Source: Bacillota bacterium (lineage in GTDB: Bacteria > Bacillota > DTU030 > DUMP01). Taken from it: a DNA stretch of 36,456 bases. Positions 22,772-31,471 of the stretch are shown here, in pieces. The first letter of the stretch is position 1, and every line of letters begins with the position of its first letter. The notes under the pieces are model-generated. The model was given only the letters and a program-made list of their open reading frames with translations, had not been told where the DNA came from and did no database searches. Made by a program: the position numbers and the translations under genes. The stretch spans positions 1-36,456 of the forward strand of contig JASKLG010000010.1 of NCBI GenBank assembly GCA_030153805.1. The letters run 5' to 3'.

Positions 22772-23515
22772 CTATTCTCCTCCCACCCAGCGCACGGCGT
22801 TGGCCCAGAACCGATTGTAGCCGGGCCAGCTTAAGAACTCGGGCGGGCCCCAGTGGGGCGCGCAGTCGCTGGCGAAAGCCAGGCTGCGGCCGCGGCCGTA
22901 CGTCCCGACCACCAAGAAGGGGTCTTCTCCGGCGGCAAGGAGCACCTTCGCCCCCTCCTTGGCCCGGAACCGGTTGTACCCCAAAAAGTGCGGCCATTTC
23001 TCCGGCACGCCGGCCAGTACCGGGTGTTCCGGCGAAATTACCCGCGGCGTTATGCCCTCCGGCACCTCGCGCCGGTCGTCGCCGGGCAGGCACTCCACCG
23101 GCAGGGCGGCTTTGAGCGGCGTCTCCCCGTAGCGGGCTTTGCCGTCGATCCCCGAAAAAGACATATAGCCCCCGATCATGACGAGCCCACCGCCCTCCGC
23201 GACGTACTGCCGCAAGGCTTCCAGGCGGTTGGGGAGGACGGCCGACCTGCTGAAGGTATCATTGTGCAGAAGCAGGGTGTTGGAACCGATGTCGCTCAAA
23301 ATCACTGCCCCATAGCGCTTAAGCTCTCCCACGGAGAAGGGAAAATGATCCTGCGCCACGTGGCTGGGCTGGTAATCCACCTCTATCCCGGCAGCACGGA
23401 GGGCCGAAAGGAGCCAGCCGGCTCCTTCTTCGTATTTAGACGTGGTGAAGCTGTCGAAACCCTTAACGTGGATCATGTGGGTAACCCAGGACTCGCCAGC
23501 CAAAAGGACGCGCAC
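22772..23515 (-). CDS. Glutamine-amidotransferase-like (ThuA/GATase1-like fold) protein
   Basis: 247 residues from a GTG at 23515, 6 nt after GAGGAGGCAGG. The sequence MRVLLAGESWVTHMIHVKGFDSF opens a class-I amidotransferase-like fold, with YGAVILSDIGSNTLLL, VAEGGGLVMIGGYMSFSG and the C-terminal GYGRGRSLAFASDCAPHWGP. The catalytic Cys-His-Glu triad of true amidotransferases is not evident: the nucleophile-elbow position is near GGYMSF. It resembles COG5426-type proteins. Last gene of the nucleoside operon, 37 bp after the M20 gene; its function there is unknown. Confidence 0.75.
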   Translation of the reverse strand: MRVLLAGESWVTHMIHVKGFDSFTTSKYEEGAGWLLSALRAAGIEVDYQPSHVAQDHFPFSVGELKRYGAVILSDIGSNTLLLHNDTFSRSAVLPNRLEALRQYVAEGGGLVMIGGYMSFSGIDGKARYGETPLKAALPVECLPGDDRREVPEGITPRVISPEHPVLAGVPEKWPHFLGYNRFRAKEGAKVLLAAGEDPFLVVGTYGRGRSLAFASDCAPHWGPPEFLSWPGYNRFWANAVRWVGGE

Positions 23516-23552
23516 GTCTCCTGCCTCCTCTCTTCTTTTTGACGCTCTTCCT

Positions 23553-24830
23553 TTACTCCGCCACGCCGCACCAGTCCAGGATGAAGCGCGCGGCAATACG
23601 GATGAATGTCAGATACTCCTGAACGTCCACAGACTCACCGACACTGTGAGCCTGTTCCGGCTCGCCCGGCCCGAGGATCACGCAGGGAATCCCGGCCAGG
23701 GCGGTAAAGTACCTGGCATCGCAGCCGGCGGGCATACCGCTCACTCGCGCAGGTGCGCCAGTTTCAGCTTCTACGGCACCGGCCGCCGCCTGTACCAACG
23801 GATGGTCCACCGGCACCTCGAAGGGACTTCCCTCCTGATATTTTTCAATCTTGGGCGGGTGTTCGCGCAGCCACGGGTCGCCCCGGGCACAGTCTTCAAG
23901 CGCCGCCAGCACTTCCTGTTCCGTACGGCGTCCGGCCTCCGGCCCGTCCGGGAGGTAGTGGAGGCAGAGCTTGAACTCGCACCACCCCGGCACTGTGGAA
24001 CCGGCCTCGCCGCCGTGGATCTCACCCACGTTGATGCTCGGGCCGGGAAGCAGCGGGTGACGCCGGGTAAGGAGCCAGCGGTGCTCCAGCTCATTTAGTG
24101 CCTGGATCAGCTTTATGGCCTTTTCGACGGCGCTTACGCCTGCCCACTTGCGGCTGGAGTGGAGGGGCTTCCCTTCTACTCTCACCGCGTAAAAGATGAA
24201 GCCCATGTGCGCCGGCTGCACTTCCAGGTGCGTAGGCTCGGCGACAACGGCCCCGTCGGCACGGTAACCGCGGTCCAGGCAGGCCAGCGTCCCGTTCCCG
24301 CCGCCTTCCTCATCCACAACGCTTTCGAAGATGAGGTCGCCCTTAAGGCGCACCCCGGCGCGCCATACCGCTTCCGCGGCGAGGAGCAGCCCGGCGAGCC
24401 CGGCCTTCATGTCGGCCGCGCCGAGGCCGTACAGCCGCCCGTGCTCCACCACGCCACTCCAGGGCGGGTAGGGCCAGGCGGCCGGGTCCCCGGGCGGCAT
24501 GGTGTCCACGTGCCCGTTGAGGATGAGCGACCGCCCGCCGCCGGTTCCGGGAAAGCGGGCCACCACGTTTGGCCGCCCTGCGTAGTTATGCCCCTCATTT
24601 CCCAGGCCGTAGCGCTTCAGGCGATCTTCCTCCGGCTCGAATACGTCGGGCAGAGCGCCGAGGCGTTCCAGTCGCGCCCGAACGAGCTCCTGTCCCGCCG
24701 CCTCCCGTCCGCCCGTGATTCCGTGCCCTAATACCTGCGTATCCGCCTGCACGAGCTGTTGCAGAAAGCGCACCGCCTCTTCTTCCTGTCCCCTTAAAAC
24801 CTCGCTTACGCGCTGCCAAGCATCCGGCAT
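23553..24830 (-). CDS. M20 family metallohydrolase (ArgE/DapE type)
   Basis: 425 residues. M20 metal-site motifs are intact: LILNGHVDTMPPGD (first His-x-Asp), GLGAADMKAGLAG (bridging Asp), VVDEEGGGNGT (catalytic Glu and ligand), AEPTHLEVQPAHMG and the last His in EQAHSVGESV. A dimerisation lid lies in the middle (about 185-300). The family removes acyl or carbamoyl groups from amino acids or nitrogen compounds. Placement 15 bp after a nucleoside hydrolase suggests action on an N-carbamoyl or amide product of base breakdown; this is inference. Confidence 0.9.
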   Translation of the reverse strand: MPDAWQRVSEVLRGQEEEAVRFLQQLVQADTQVLGHGITGGREAAGQELVRARLERLGALPDVFEPEEDRLKRYGLGNEGHNYAGRPNVVARFPGTGGGRSLILNGHVDTMPPGDPAAWPYPPWSGVVEHGRLYGLGAADMKAGLAGLLLAAEAVWRAGVRLKGDLIFESVVDEEGGGNGTLACLDRGYRADGAVVAEPTHLEVQPAHMGFIFYAVRVEGKPLHSSRKWAGVSAVEKAIKLIQALNELEHRWLLTRRHPLLPGPSINVGEIHGGEAGSTVPGWCEFKLCLHYLPDGPEAGRRTEQEVLAALEDCARGDPWLREHPPKIEKYQEGSPFEVPVDHPLVQAAAGAVEAETGAPARVSGMPAGCDARYFTALAGIPCVILGPGEPEQAHSVGESVDVQEYLTFIRIAARFILDWCGVAE

Positions 24831-24845
24831 TCCCTTCGCCCTCCT

Positions 24846-25775
24846 TCAGCGGTAGCGGGCGAGGGCGGTAAGGACGATGTCCCAGAAGCGGTCGCGGTCG
24901 AGCTTCATGGCCACCTGGGCGTTGGGCGCATGGCCGGTGAGGCCGTAAAAGTCGCAGACGGTGCGGCCGTAGTTGAGGTCGCTCTTGGTATCCACCGCGA
25001 CGTAGGCCGGCCGCGTGGTAAACACGTCCGGGTCGATCAGCTTGGCCACCGTGCAGGGATCGTGCACCGGCGGCGCCTCCATGCCGTAAACCTGGTGGTA
25101 GGTGGAGGCAAAGAAAGTGAGGAGCTCCGCCACCAGGTCTCCCACGCGCGTCTTTAAGGCGCGCAGGCGCTCCAGCACATCCGGTGTGGCCGTAGCCTGG
25201 TGCGTAAGGTCAAGGCCCACCATGGTGACGGGCGCACCGGCGGTAAAGACCACGTGGGCCGCCTCCGGATCAGCATAGATATTGAACTCGGCCGCCGGCG
25301 TAACGTTGCCCAGCCCGTAAGCACCGCCCATGAGGACGATCTCTTTAACCCGCCTGGCCAGGTCGGGCCGGCGGATGAAGACGGCCGCGATGTTGGTGAG
25401 GGGACCCGTCGGCACCAGGGTGATGTCGCCTTCCGACTCATCCAGCGTGCGGATGATGAAATCGACGGCATGCTCCTCCTGGACCGGCACTTCCGGTGCC
25501 GGCAGAGCGGGCCCGTCCAACCCGGATTCGCCGTGGATGTTGGGCGCAATAACCTGATCGCGCACCAGTGGCCGGGACATTCCCGCGTAGATGGGAACAT
25601 TAATGCCGGCCACAGTAGCTACGCGCCGGGCGTTCAGCGTGGTTTTCTCCAGGGTTTGATTGCCGGCCACGGTGGTGACCCCGACCAGTTCGATTTCGGG
25701 ACTCGCTGCAGCGAGGAGAAGGGCTACGGCGTCGTCGTGGCCGGGGTCGATGTCCAGGATAATCCTCCGTTTCAT
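24846..25775 (-). CDS. Nucleoside hydrolase (IUNH family)
   Basis: 309 residues. The N-terminal ILDIDPGHDDAVALLLA holds the Asp cluster that binds calcium and the ribose. LVGVTTVAGNQTLEKTTLNARRV, GPLTNIAAV, EIVLMGGAYGLGNVTPAAEFNIYADPEAAHVV and the C-terminal HDPCTVA are all diagnostic. It splits nucleosides to base and ribose. The ribokinase encoded upstream would then phosphorylate the ribose. Overlaps the permease gene by 4 bp. Confidence 0.95.
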   Translation of the reverse strand: MKRRIILDIDPGHDDAVALLLAAASPEIELVGVTTVAGNQTLEKTTLNARRVATVAGINVPIYAGMSRPLVRDQVIAPNIHGESGLDGPALPAPEVPVQEEHAVDFIIRTLDESEGDITLVPTGPLTNIAAVFIRRPDLARRVKEIVLMGGAYGLGNVTPAAEFNIYADPEAAHVVFTAGAPVTMVGLDLTHQATATPDVLERLRALKTRVGDLVAELLTFFASTYHQVYGMEAPPVHDPCTVAKLIDPDVFTTRPAYVAVDTKSDLNYGRTVCDFYGLTGHAPNAQVAMKLDRDRFWDIVLTALARYR

Positions 25776-26716
25776 TCTCTCGCCTCCTCGGTAAAGCTCG
25801 GTAGTTTCAGGCGGCGCGGCACGGCGGCCAGGCGGGAGACAACGATCAGCACGGCCACCGTAACTACGTAGGGTATCATTAACATGAACTGGGACGGGAA
25901 GCCAAGGGTCTGCAGGCGCATTGACAGCGCCTCGGCCAGGCCGAAAATCAGGGCCGCCACCAAAGTTCCTACAGGCGTGCCGCGGCCAAAGTAGATGGCC
26001 GCCAGGGCAATGAAGCCGCGCCCGGATACCATGTTTTCCACGAACATTCGAAGCTGGGCCAGCGAAAGATAAGCACCGGCCAGACCGGAAAAGGCGCCGC
26101 TTATGAGAACGGCCAGAAACTGGACCCGCGCAGGGTCCACGCCCACCGAACGCGCCGCCTCGGCATGTTCACCTACCGCCCGTATTCTGAGGCCGGTAGG
26201 CGTACGATAGAGAAAGTAGTGCACGACGGCCACGAGGACGAAGGCTACATAAACGAGAAGCGAGTGGCCGCTGAGAAGGGGCCCGAGGAAGGGGATTTTA
26301 TCGATCACGGGCAGGGTGAGGGTGGGTACCCCAACGATGCGCGGGTCGGAAAGGGAACCGCGCGTGCGGAAAATGGAGCGCAGGAGGTACATGGTGAAGG
26401 CCCCGGCAAATAGATTCAGTCCCATCCCGGCTACGATGATGTTACAGCGGTAGCGCACGCCGAAGAGACCAAAGATCACCGCTGCGAGCAGCCCTACTCC
26501 TACTGCCGCCAGCAGGGCCAGCCACACCGAGCCGGTCATGTAGCTGACGAACACGCCGGCCCAAGCGCCGAACAGCATCATGCCTTCCATACCGATGTTA
26601 AGGATGTTGGCCTGCAAGGTAAAAAGTCCGCCCAGCCCGGCCAGGAGAATAGGTATCGCGATACGGATACCGGCAACGACAAGCCCTAAGTTCAGGATGT
26701 TTGAGAGGAATCCCAC
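25772..26716 (-). CDS. Nucleoside ABC transporter permease (NupQ/YufQ-like)
   Basis: 314 residues from a GTG at 26716 after AAAGGAGG. It has eight or more membrane spans and the BPD_transp_2 family motif LFTLQANILNIGMEGMMLFGAWAGV. SVGVDPARVQFLAVLISGAFSGLAGAYLSL is the cytoplasmic coupling region. It pairs with the larger permease just upstream; the two frames overlap by 25 bp. The set matches BmpA/NupOPQ guanosine-type importers. Confidence 0.94.
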   Translation of the reverse strand: MGFLSNILNLGLVVAGIRIAIPILLAGLGGLFTLQANILNIGMEGMMLFGAWAGVFVSYMTGSVWLALLAAVGVGLLAAVIFGLFGVRYRCNIIVAGMGLNLFAGAFTMYLLRSIFRTRGSLSDPRIVGVPTLTLPVIDKIPFLGPLLSGHSLLVYVAFVLVAVVHYFLYRTPTGLRIRAVGEHAEAARSVGVDPARVQFLAVLISGAFSGLAGAYLSLAQLRMFVENMVSGRGFIALAAIYFGRGTPVGTLVAALIFGLAEALSMRLQTLGFPSQFMLMIPYVVTVAVLIVVSRLAAVPRRLKLPSFTEEARE

Positions 26717-27816
26717 CGCTCACCGCCTCCTTTCCCGGACTTACCTGGCAGGATGTGCCAGCGCCGTAGCTTTTCCCGGAAGGCTTCGCTCGATTGAGCA
26801 AAAGCGAACAACCCTTCGGCCGTAACGAAGAAGATAATTACGGCCACCAAAGAAGTGAGCAGCTCCTTGGGTACCGCCGTGGTGCGGTCCATGTAGGCGG
26901 CACCGGTTTGCAGTGCCCCGTAAAAGAGCCCGGCCAGGAGGATACCCAAGGGGTGGTTGCGGGCCAATAGGGACACCATGATCCCGTCAAAACCGTATCC
27001 GGGGGAAAAGCCGTCAATGAAGCGGTAAAGAATCCCCATGACCTGAACCGCCCCTGCCAACCCGCCTATTGCCCCGCTTATGAGCATGGCCCTGATCATG
27101 GTCCGCGGCACGTCCACCCCGGCGTATTCAGCAAAACTGGGGTTCAACCCGGTCATGCGAATATCGTAGCCCAGGCTGGTGCGGTGAAGGAGCCAGTACA
27201 AGAAGATGGCTACGGCAATGGCCAGAAACAGTCCGGCATGAACCCGGGAAGGCGGGAGAAAACGGGGCAGGTAGGCCGTCGGGTGTATAGGCGGCGTCTG
27301 CTGCGTACCGGCAGTAAGATCTTTGAAGGGGATGGCCACCAGGTACGAGGTAAAGAGAATAGCCACGTAATTGAGAAGGATGGTCGTCACCGTCTCGTCC
27401 GCCTTATAGCGGGCGCGGGCATAACCGGGCGGGAAGGCCCAGGCCGCCCCGACCAGCATGGACGCTGCGAGCGTCATGGGAATATGAATGGGGGCTGGGA
27501 GCGATAGCTTATTGCCCACGAGAAAGGCCGCAAAAGCCCCGAGATAAAGCGATCCTTCTATCCCTACATTAAAGACTCCGCTGGTGAAGGCCACTGCCGC
27601 ACCCAAGCCCGCGATAGTGACGGGGATGGAGCGCTCGAGGGTCTCGGCCAACCGATAAAAGTTGCCGAATGCCCCGAAGAGCATTTTGCTATAAGCTTCC
27701 AGGGGATTCTGCTGGGAGAGGAGGATAATGAAGGCGCCAATGGCTAGGGCCGCAAGAATGGCCAAAAGCGGCCGCAGGAGGTTACGCAAAAGAAAATCCG
27801 CTATCTTCTTAGGCAC
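26692..27816 (-). CDS. Nucleoside ABC transporter permease (NupP/YufP-like)
   Basis: 374 residues. About ten hydrophobic segments begin with LLRPLLAILAALAIGAFIILL. FTSGVFNVGIEGSLYLGAFAAFLVG is the family signature and ISGAIGGLAGAVQVMGILYRFIDGFSPGYGFDGIMVSLLA the C-terminal coupling/pore block. A charged tail (GKSGKGGGERWDSSQTS) overlaps the start of the second permease. It overlaps the ATPase gene by 8 bp, so translation is coupled through all three. Confidence 0.94.
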   Translation of the reverse strand: MPKKIADFLLRNLLRPLLAILAALAIGAFIILLSQQNPLEAYSKMLFGAFGNFYRLAETLERSIPVTIAGLGAAVAFTSGVFNVGIEGSLYLGAFAAFLVGNKLSLPAPIHIPMTLAASMLVGAAWAFPPGYARARYKADETVTTILLNYVAILFTSYLVAIPFKDLTAGTQQTPPIHPTAYLPRFLPPSRVHAGLFLAIAVAIFLYWLLHRTSLGYDIRMTGLNPSFAEYAGVDVPRTMIRAMLISGAIGGLAGAVQVMGILYRFIDGFSPGYGFDGIMVSLLARNHPLGILLAGLFYGALQTGAAYMDRTTAVPKELLTSLVAVIIFFVTAEGLFAFAQSSEAFREKLRRWHILPGKSGKGGGERWDSSQTS

Positions 27817-29359
27817 TTATACCACCTGCTTTCGCCCTGAGGTCCATCCGCCGCGCGCCCGACATGTAAAGGCCTATCTCCTCTTCGCTGGTCGTCTTTG
27901 GATCGAGCTCGGCGGTGAACTCACCTTCGTAAAGGACAAGGATTCGATCGCTTAAAGATAAAACCTCCTGCAGATCAGCCGAAACAAGGAGGATAGCCGC
28001 CCCGGCATCCCTTTTGGCCACAAGGCTCCGGTGAATGAATTCTATGGCCCCGATGTCCACACCGCGCGTAGGTTGAGAGACCAAAAGAACGTCTGCCGCG
28101 CGGCTAAACTCGCGGGCAACTACGAGTTTCTGGGCATTGCCGCCGGAAAGGGAGCTCGCCGGGTCGTAAATACTGCCGATTTTGATCCTGTACTCCTTGA
28201 CCAGGGTTTCGGTAAAAGCGGCGGCTTCTTTCCAGTCGATAATGCCACGGCGGGCGAAGGGCATCCCGTAATGTTCTCCGGCAATCATATTCTCCAGAAT
28301 CGTAGCCTGGCCGCAGAGGCCGCGGCGGAAACGGTCTTCAGGGATGTGGGCCACTCCGGCGCGGCGGATGGCGGCCACCGAAAGCCCTTTAAGGGAACGG
28401 CCGTCTTTTTCGACCTCGCCTCTCTCAATGCTTCTGAGCCCGCTCAAAGCCTCGACGAGTTCGGTCTGGCCGTTCCCTTCTACTCCGGCAATACCCAGTA
28501 TTTCGCCCCGCCGCAGGGTAAAGCTAAGGCCGCGCACCGCCGGAAGCCCGCGCCGGTCCGCTACCCACAGGTCCCGCACCTCGAGTGCCGGCTGCCCGGG
28601 TCGGGCGTCCCCCTTTTCCACTCTAAGGAGTACCGGCCGGCCCACCATAAGGCGGGCCAGCTCGGCCTCGTTCGTTTCCGCCGTCTTGAGGTTCCCGACT
28701 ACCTCGCCGGCGCGCATGACCGTAATAGCGTCGGAGATGGCCAGAACTTCCTTCAACTTGTGGGAAATGAAGATGAGCGTCTTGCCCTGGGCAACCATGG
28801 ATTTGAGGACCCGGAAAAGCTCCTCCGTTTCTTGGGGAGTAAGGACGGCTGTAGGCTCGTCCAAAATAAGGAGCTCTGCTCCCCGGGAGAGAGCCTTGAT
28901 GATCTCCACCCGCTGCTCAAGTCCTACCGAAAGGTCGCGCACGCGCGCGTCCGGGTCCACCGCTAGGCCGTAGCGCGTTGCGATCTCTTGGACCAGGCGG
29001 CGCGCCGCCTGCCGGTCAAGGTGCAGCCCCTGTTGCGGCTCGTGGCCGAGGACAACGTTCTCCGCTACGGTAAGGGAAGGCACCAACATGAAGTGCTGGT
29101 GTACCATGCCGATACCCAGAGCCATCGCCTGCTGGGGGCTGGTAATCTCCACCTTACGGCCGGCATAGTAGATGGAACCGGCATCGGGCCTTTCCAGGCC
29201 GAAGAGGATTTTCATCAGGGTTGTCTTGCCGGCCCCGTTTTCACCAATGAGGGCGTGGATGGTGCCCCGCCGGACGGTAAGGTTTACGCTGCGATTCGCC
29301 CGGACGGAGCCAAAGCTTTTTTCAATTCCCTCCAGGCGAACCAGTTCTTCCTGTGCCAC
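27809..29359 (-). CDS. Nucleoside ABC transporter ATPase with two NBDs (NupO/YufO-like)
   Basis: 516 residues from a GTG at 29359 behind AGGGGGTGA. The first NBD has Walker A GENGAGKTT (about 38-46), signature LSVGLEQRVEI and Walker B LLILDEPTA. The second has a degenerate Walker A (GVEGNGQTEL), signature LSGGNAQKLVVAREF and VLLVSQPTRGVDIGA. One intact and one degenerate site is normal for sugar/nucleoside ATPases of this class. It powers the NupP/NupQ-like channel. Confidence 0.96.
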   Translation of the reverse strand: MAQEELVRLEGIEKSFGSVRANRSVNLTVRRGTIHALIGENGAGKTTLMKILFGLERPDAGSIYYAGRKVEITSPQQAMALGIGMVHQHFMLVPSLTVAENVVLGHEPQQGLHLDRQAARRLVQEIATRYGLAVDPDARVRDLSVGLEQRVEIIKALSRGAELLILDEPTAVLTPQETEELFRVLKSMVAQGKTLIFISHKLKEVLAISDAITVMRAGEVVGNLKTAETNEAELARLMVGRPVLLRVEKGDARPGQPALEVRDLWVADRRGLPAVRGLSFTLRRGEILGIAGVEGNGQTELVEALSGLRSIERGEVEKDGRSLKGLSVAAIRRAGVAHIPEDRFRRGLCGQATILENMIAGEHYGMPFARRGIIDWKEAAAFTETLVKEYRIKIGSIYDPASSLSGGNAQKLVVAREFSRAADVLLVSQPTRGVDIGAIEFIHRSLVAKRDAGAAILLVSADLQEVLSLSDRILVLYEGEFTAELDPKTTSEEEIGLYMSGARRMDLRAKAGGISA

Positions 29360-29402
29360 CTGTTTTCACCCCCTTAAGGCGTTAACCCGAGCACGGATAT
29401 TG

Positions 29403-30470
29403 CTACTGACCTACCTTGTAGTTGGCGTAATGTTCTACTTTGATCTCGCCCTTGGCAATCTTCTCCGTGATTTCGGCCAGCTTTTGCCGGACCTCCTGCG
29501 GAATCTTGTCGCCCATAACCTTCATATCGGTTAGGCCGACACCACCATTCTGGAGTCCGTATTCGAAGTGGCCCGCTTTCCACTGACCCTCTTTGGCCAG
29601 CTTGACCTGGTTGAAGACGGCATTGTCCACGCGTTTTAGCATGCTGGTCAGAATGTGGCCGGGATAGATGCCGTCCTGGTCGGAATCGACGCCGATGGCG
29701 TACTTTCCTGCATCTTTGGCCGCCTCAAGGATGCCCACTCCGGTACCGCTGGCCACGTTCATCACGATATCGGCGCCCTGGTTATACTGAGCGAGGGTGA
29801 GCTCTTTGCCTTTTGCCGGGTCATTAAAGGAGCCGGCAAAGGAGTAAAGCACTTTGACCTCAGGATCAATATACTTGGCACCCTGTTCGTAACCGGTAAG
29901 GAAATCGCGCAGCACGGCAATGTCCGCTCCGCCTACCCAACCGATGATCTTTTCCTCGTTTATCCCGGGAAGTTCAGTGCGGGTAGTCATCATGGCCGCC
30001 AGGGCTCCAGCCAGGAAGGAGCCTTCGTTCTGGGCAAAGGTAATGGAGGCGATATTGTCACCTTCGACCACATCGTCGATGTAGACAAATTTCACGTCGG
30101 GATACTTGGGGGCCACGTTGGTAAGGGCATCATGCATCTGCGAGGCAGCTACTACCACCACATCGTAGCCATCCTGGGCCGCCGCCTCCAGGTTGGGCTC
30201 CCAGTCGGCGCTGTTCACGGACTGGATTACCTTGATCTCGGCACCGAGTTCCTTTTCGACCCGTTCCATGCCGGCCATGCCGGAATCGAAGAAGGACTTG
30301 TCCCCGAGGTTTCCGGAAATGACATAGGCTACGCGAAACTTCTTCTCTTGCGTCTGCTCACCGGACTGACCGGCATCGCCACCGCTCTTGCCGCCGCAGC
30401 CCGCCAGGGTAAAGGTCAGCGCGGTAACCAACGCGAGAACAAGAGCTGTGAGTTTCCAATTCTTCCACAT
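29403..30470 (-). CDS. BmpA-family nucleoside-binding lipoprotein, copy 1
   Basis: 355 residues from the ATG at 30470 after AAGGAGGGG; the frame runs open far upstream but without signals. The lipobox is LAGC (Cys25). The BMP fold is clear: FRVAYVISGNLGDKSFFDSGMAGMERV, SADWEPNLEAAAQDGYDVVV, SITFAQNEGSFLAGALAA, KIIGWVGGADI and YAIGVDSDQDGIYPGHILTS. It delivers nucleosides to the NupOPQ-like channel encoded next. It is about four-fifths identical, by eye, to the second copy at 32.7-33.8 kb. Confidence 0.95.
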   Translation of the reverse strand: MWKNWKLTALVLALVTALTFTLAGCGGKSGGDAGQSGEQTQEKKFRVAYVISGNLGDKSFFDSGMAGMERVEKELGAEIKVIQSVNSADWEPNLEAAAQDGYDVVVVAASQMHDALTNVAPKYPDVKFVYIDDVVEGDNIASITFAQNEGSFLAGALAAMMTTRTELPGINEEKIIGWVGGADIAVLRDFLTGYEQGAKYIDPEVKVLYSFAGSFNDPAKGKELTLAQYNQGADIVMNVASGTGVGILEAAKDAGKYAIGVDSDQDGIYPGHILTSMLKRVDNAVFNQVKLAKEGQWKAGHFEYGLQNGGVGLTDMKVMGDKIPQEVRQKLAEITEKIAKGEIKVEHYANYKVGQ

Positions 30471-30549
30471 AGAATACCCCTCCTTGTCTTTCCTAAAAGC
30501 GAAGTCTACTAACACAGGTAAATTGCCTTTTCCCTGCCCGCCGGTCGCC

Positions 30550-31470
30550 TCAGCCCTGCCTGGCGGCAAGGAACATCTCAACCTCCTTTCGGTAAGGCAG
30601 AGAGGGCTGTGCACCCGGCTTGGTAACCGCCAGCGCTCCCACCGCGTTGGCAAAAGTCAAAGCACGGTAGATGTCGCCTTCTTCCAGCCAGGCCACGGCA
30701 AAGCCAGCCCCAAAGGCGTCGCCGGCGGCGGTAGTGTCCACCGCCTGCACAGAGAAGGCAGGCAGGTGTTCAAACCGGTTGCCGGTCGCGTAAAGTACAC
30801 CGCGGTCGCCCAGCTTAAGGAGGACATGGCGTGGACCCTGGCTCAAGAGTTTTGCAGCCGCCAGCCTGGCGCTCTTTAGGTCGGTAATGCTCTGGTCACT
30901 CAAGGCCGCCGCCTCATGTTCGTTCGGCGTGAGAAAGTCTACTAGTCGCAGGAGCTCCTCCGGCAGGGGCTGAGCCGGAGCGGGATCGAGAATTACCGTT
31001 ACCCCGTGTTCGTGGGCCAACTCGGCCGCCGCCTGAACTGTAGGCAGGGGAATTTCCAGCTGCAGCAGCAGTACCCGAGCCCCGGCGATAAGGTCGGCAT
31101 GGTCACGGATATCTTCCGGCGTAAGCCGGGCGTTGGCCCCCGGAGAAACAATAATCTGGTTGTCCCCTGCGGCATCAATGCTAATAAAGGCTACGCCCGA
31201 AGAAACTCCCGGTTCCACCTTCACGCCCGCCGTACCCACGCCGTCGGCGGCCAGGTTTCGAATCAAGGTGGCGCCGAAAGGATCGTCGCCCACTTTTCCC
31301 ACCATGTTCACCCTGCCACCCAGGCGGGCGGCGGCAATGGCCTGGTTGGCCCCTTTACCGCCCCCGGCATAGCGTACGTCCGAGGCGAGTACGGTCTCCC
31401 CTGTACGGGGCCTCTCGCGAACGGAAACCGTAAGATCCATATTCAAGCTTCCAACTACAACAATACTCAC
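30550..31470 (-). CDS. rbsK: Ribokinase
   Basis: 306 residues from the GTG at 31470, 4 nt after GAGGGAG; the longer open frame upstream is the shadow of the regulator gene. PfkB motifs are complete: VVVGSLNMDLTV, YAGGGKGANQAIAAARLGG, ILDPAPAQPLPEELL, FLTPNEHEA and the catalytic DTTAAGDAFGAGFAVA. It makes ribose-5-phosphate from the ribose freed by the nucleoside hydrolase. It begins one base after the regulator's stop codon. Confidence 0.96.
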   Translation of the reverse strand: MSIVVVGSLNMDLTVSVRERPRTGETVLASDVRYAGGGKGANQAIAAARLGGRVNMVGKVGDDPFGATLIRNLAADGVGTAGVKVEPGVSSGVAFISIDAAGDNQIIVSPGANARLTPEDIRDHADLIAGARVLLLQLEIPLPTVQAAAELAHEHGVTVILDPAPAQPLPEELLRLVDFLTPNEHEAAALSDQSITDLKSARLAAAKLLSQGPRHVLLKLGDRGVLYATGNRFEHLPAFSVQAVDTTAAGDAFGAGFAVAWLEEGDIYRALTFANAVGALAVTKPGAQPSLPYRKEVEMFLAARQG

Positions 31471-31471
31471 G

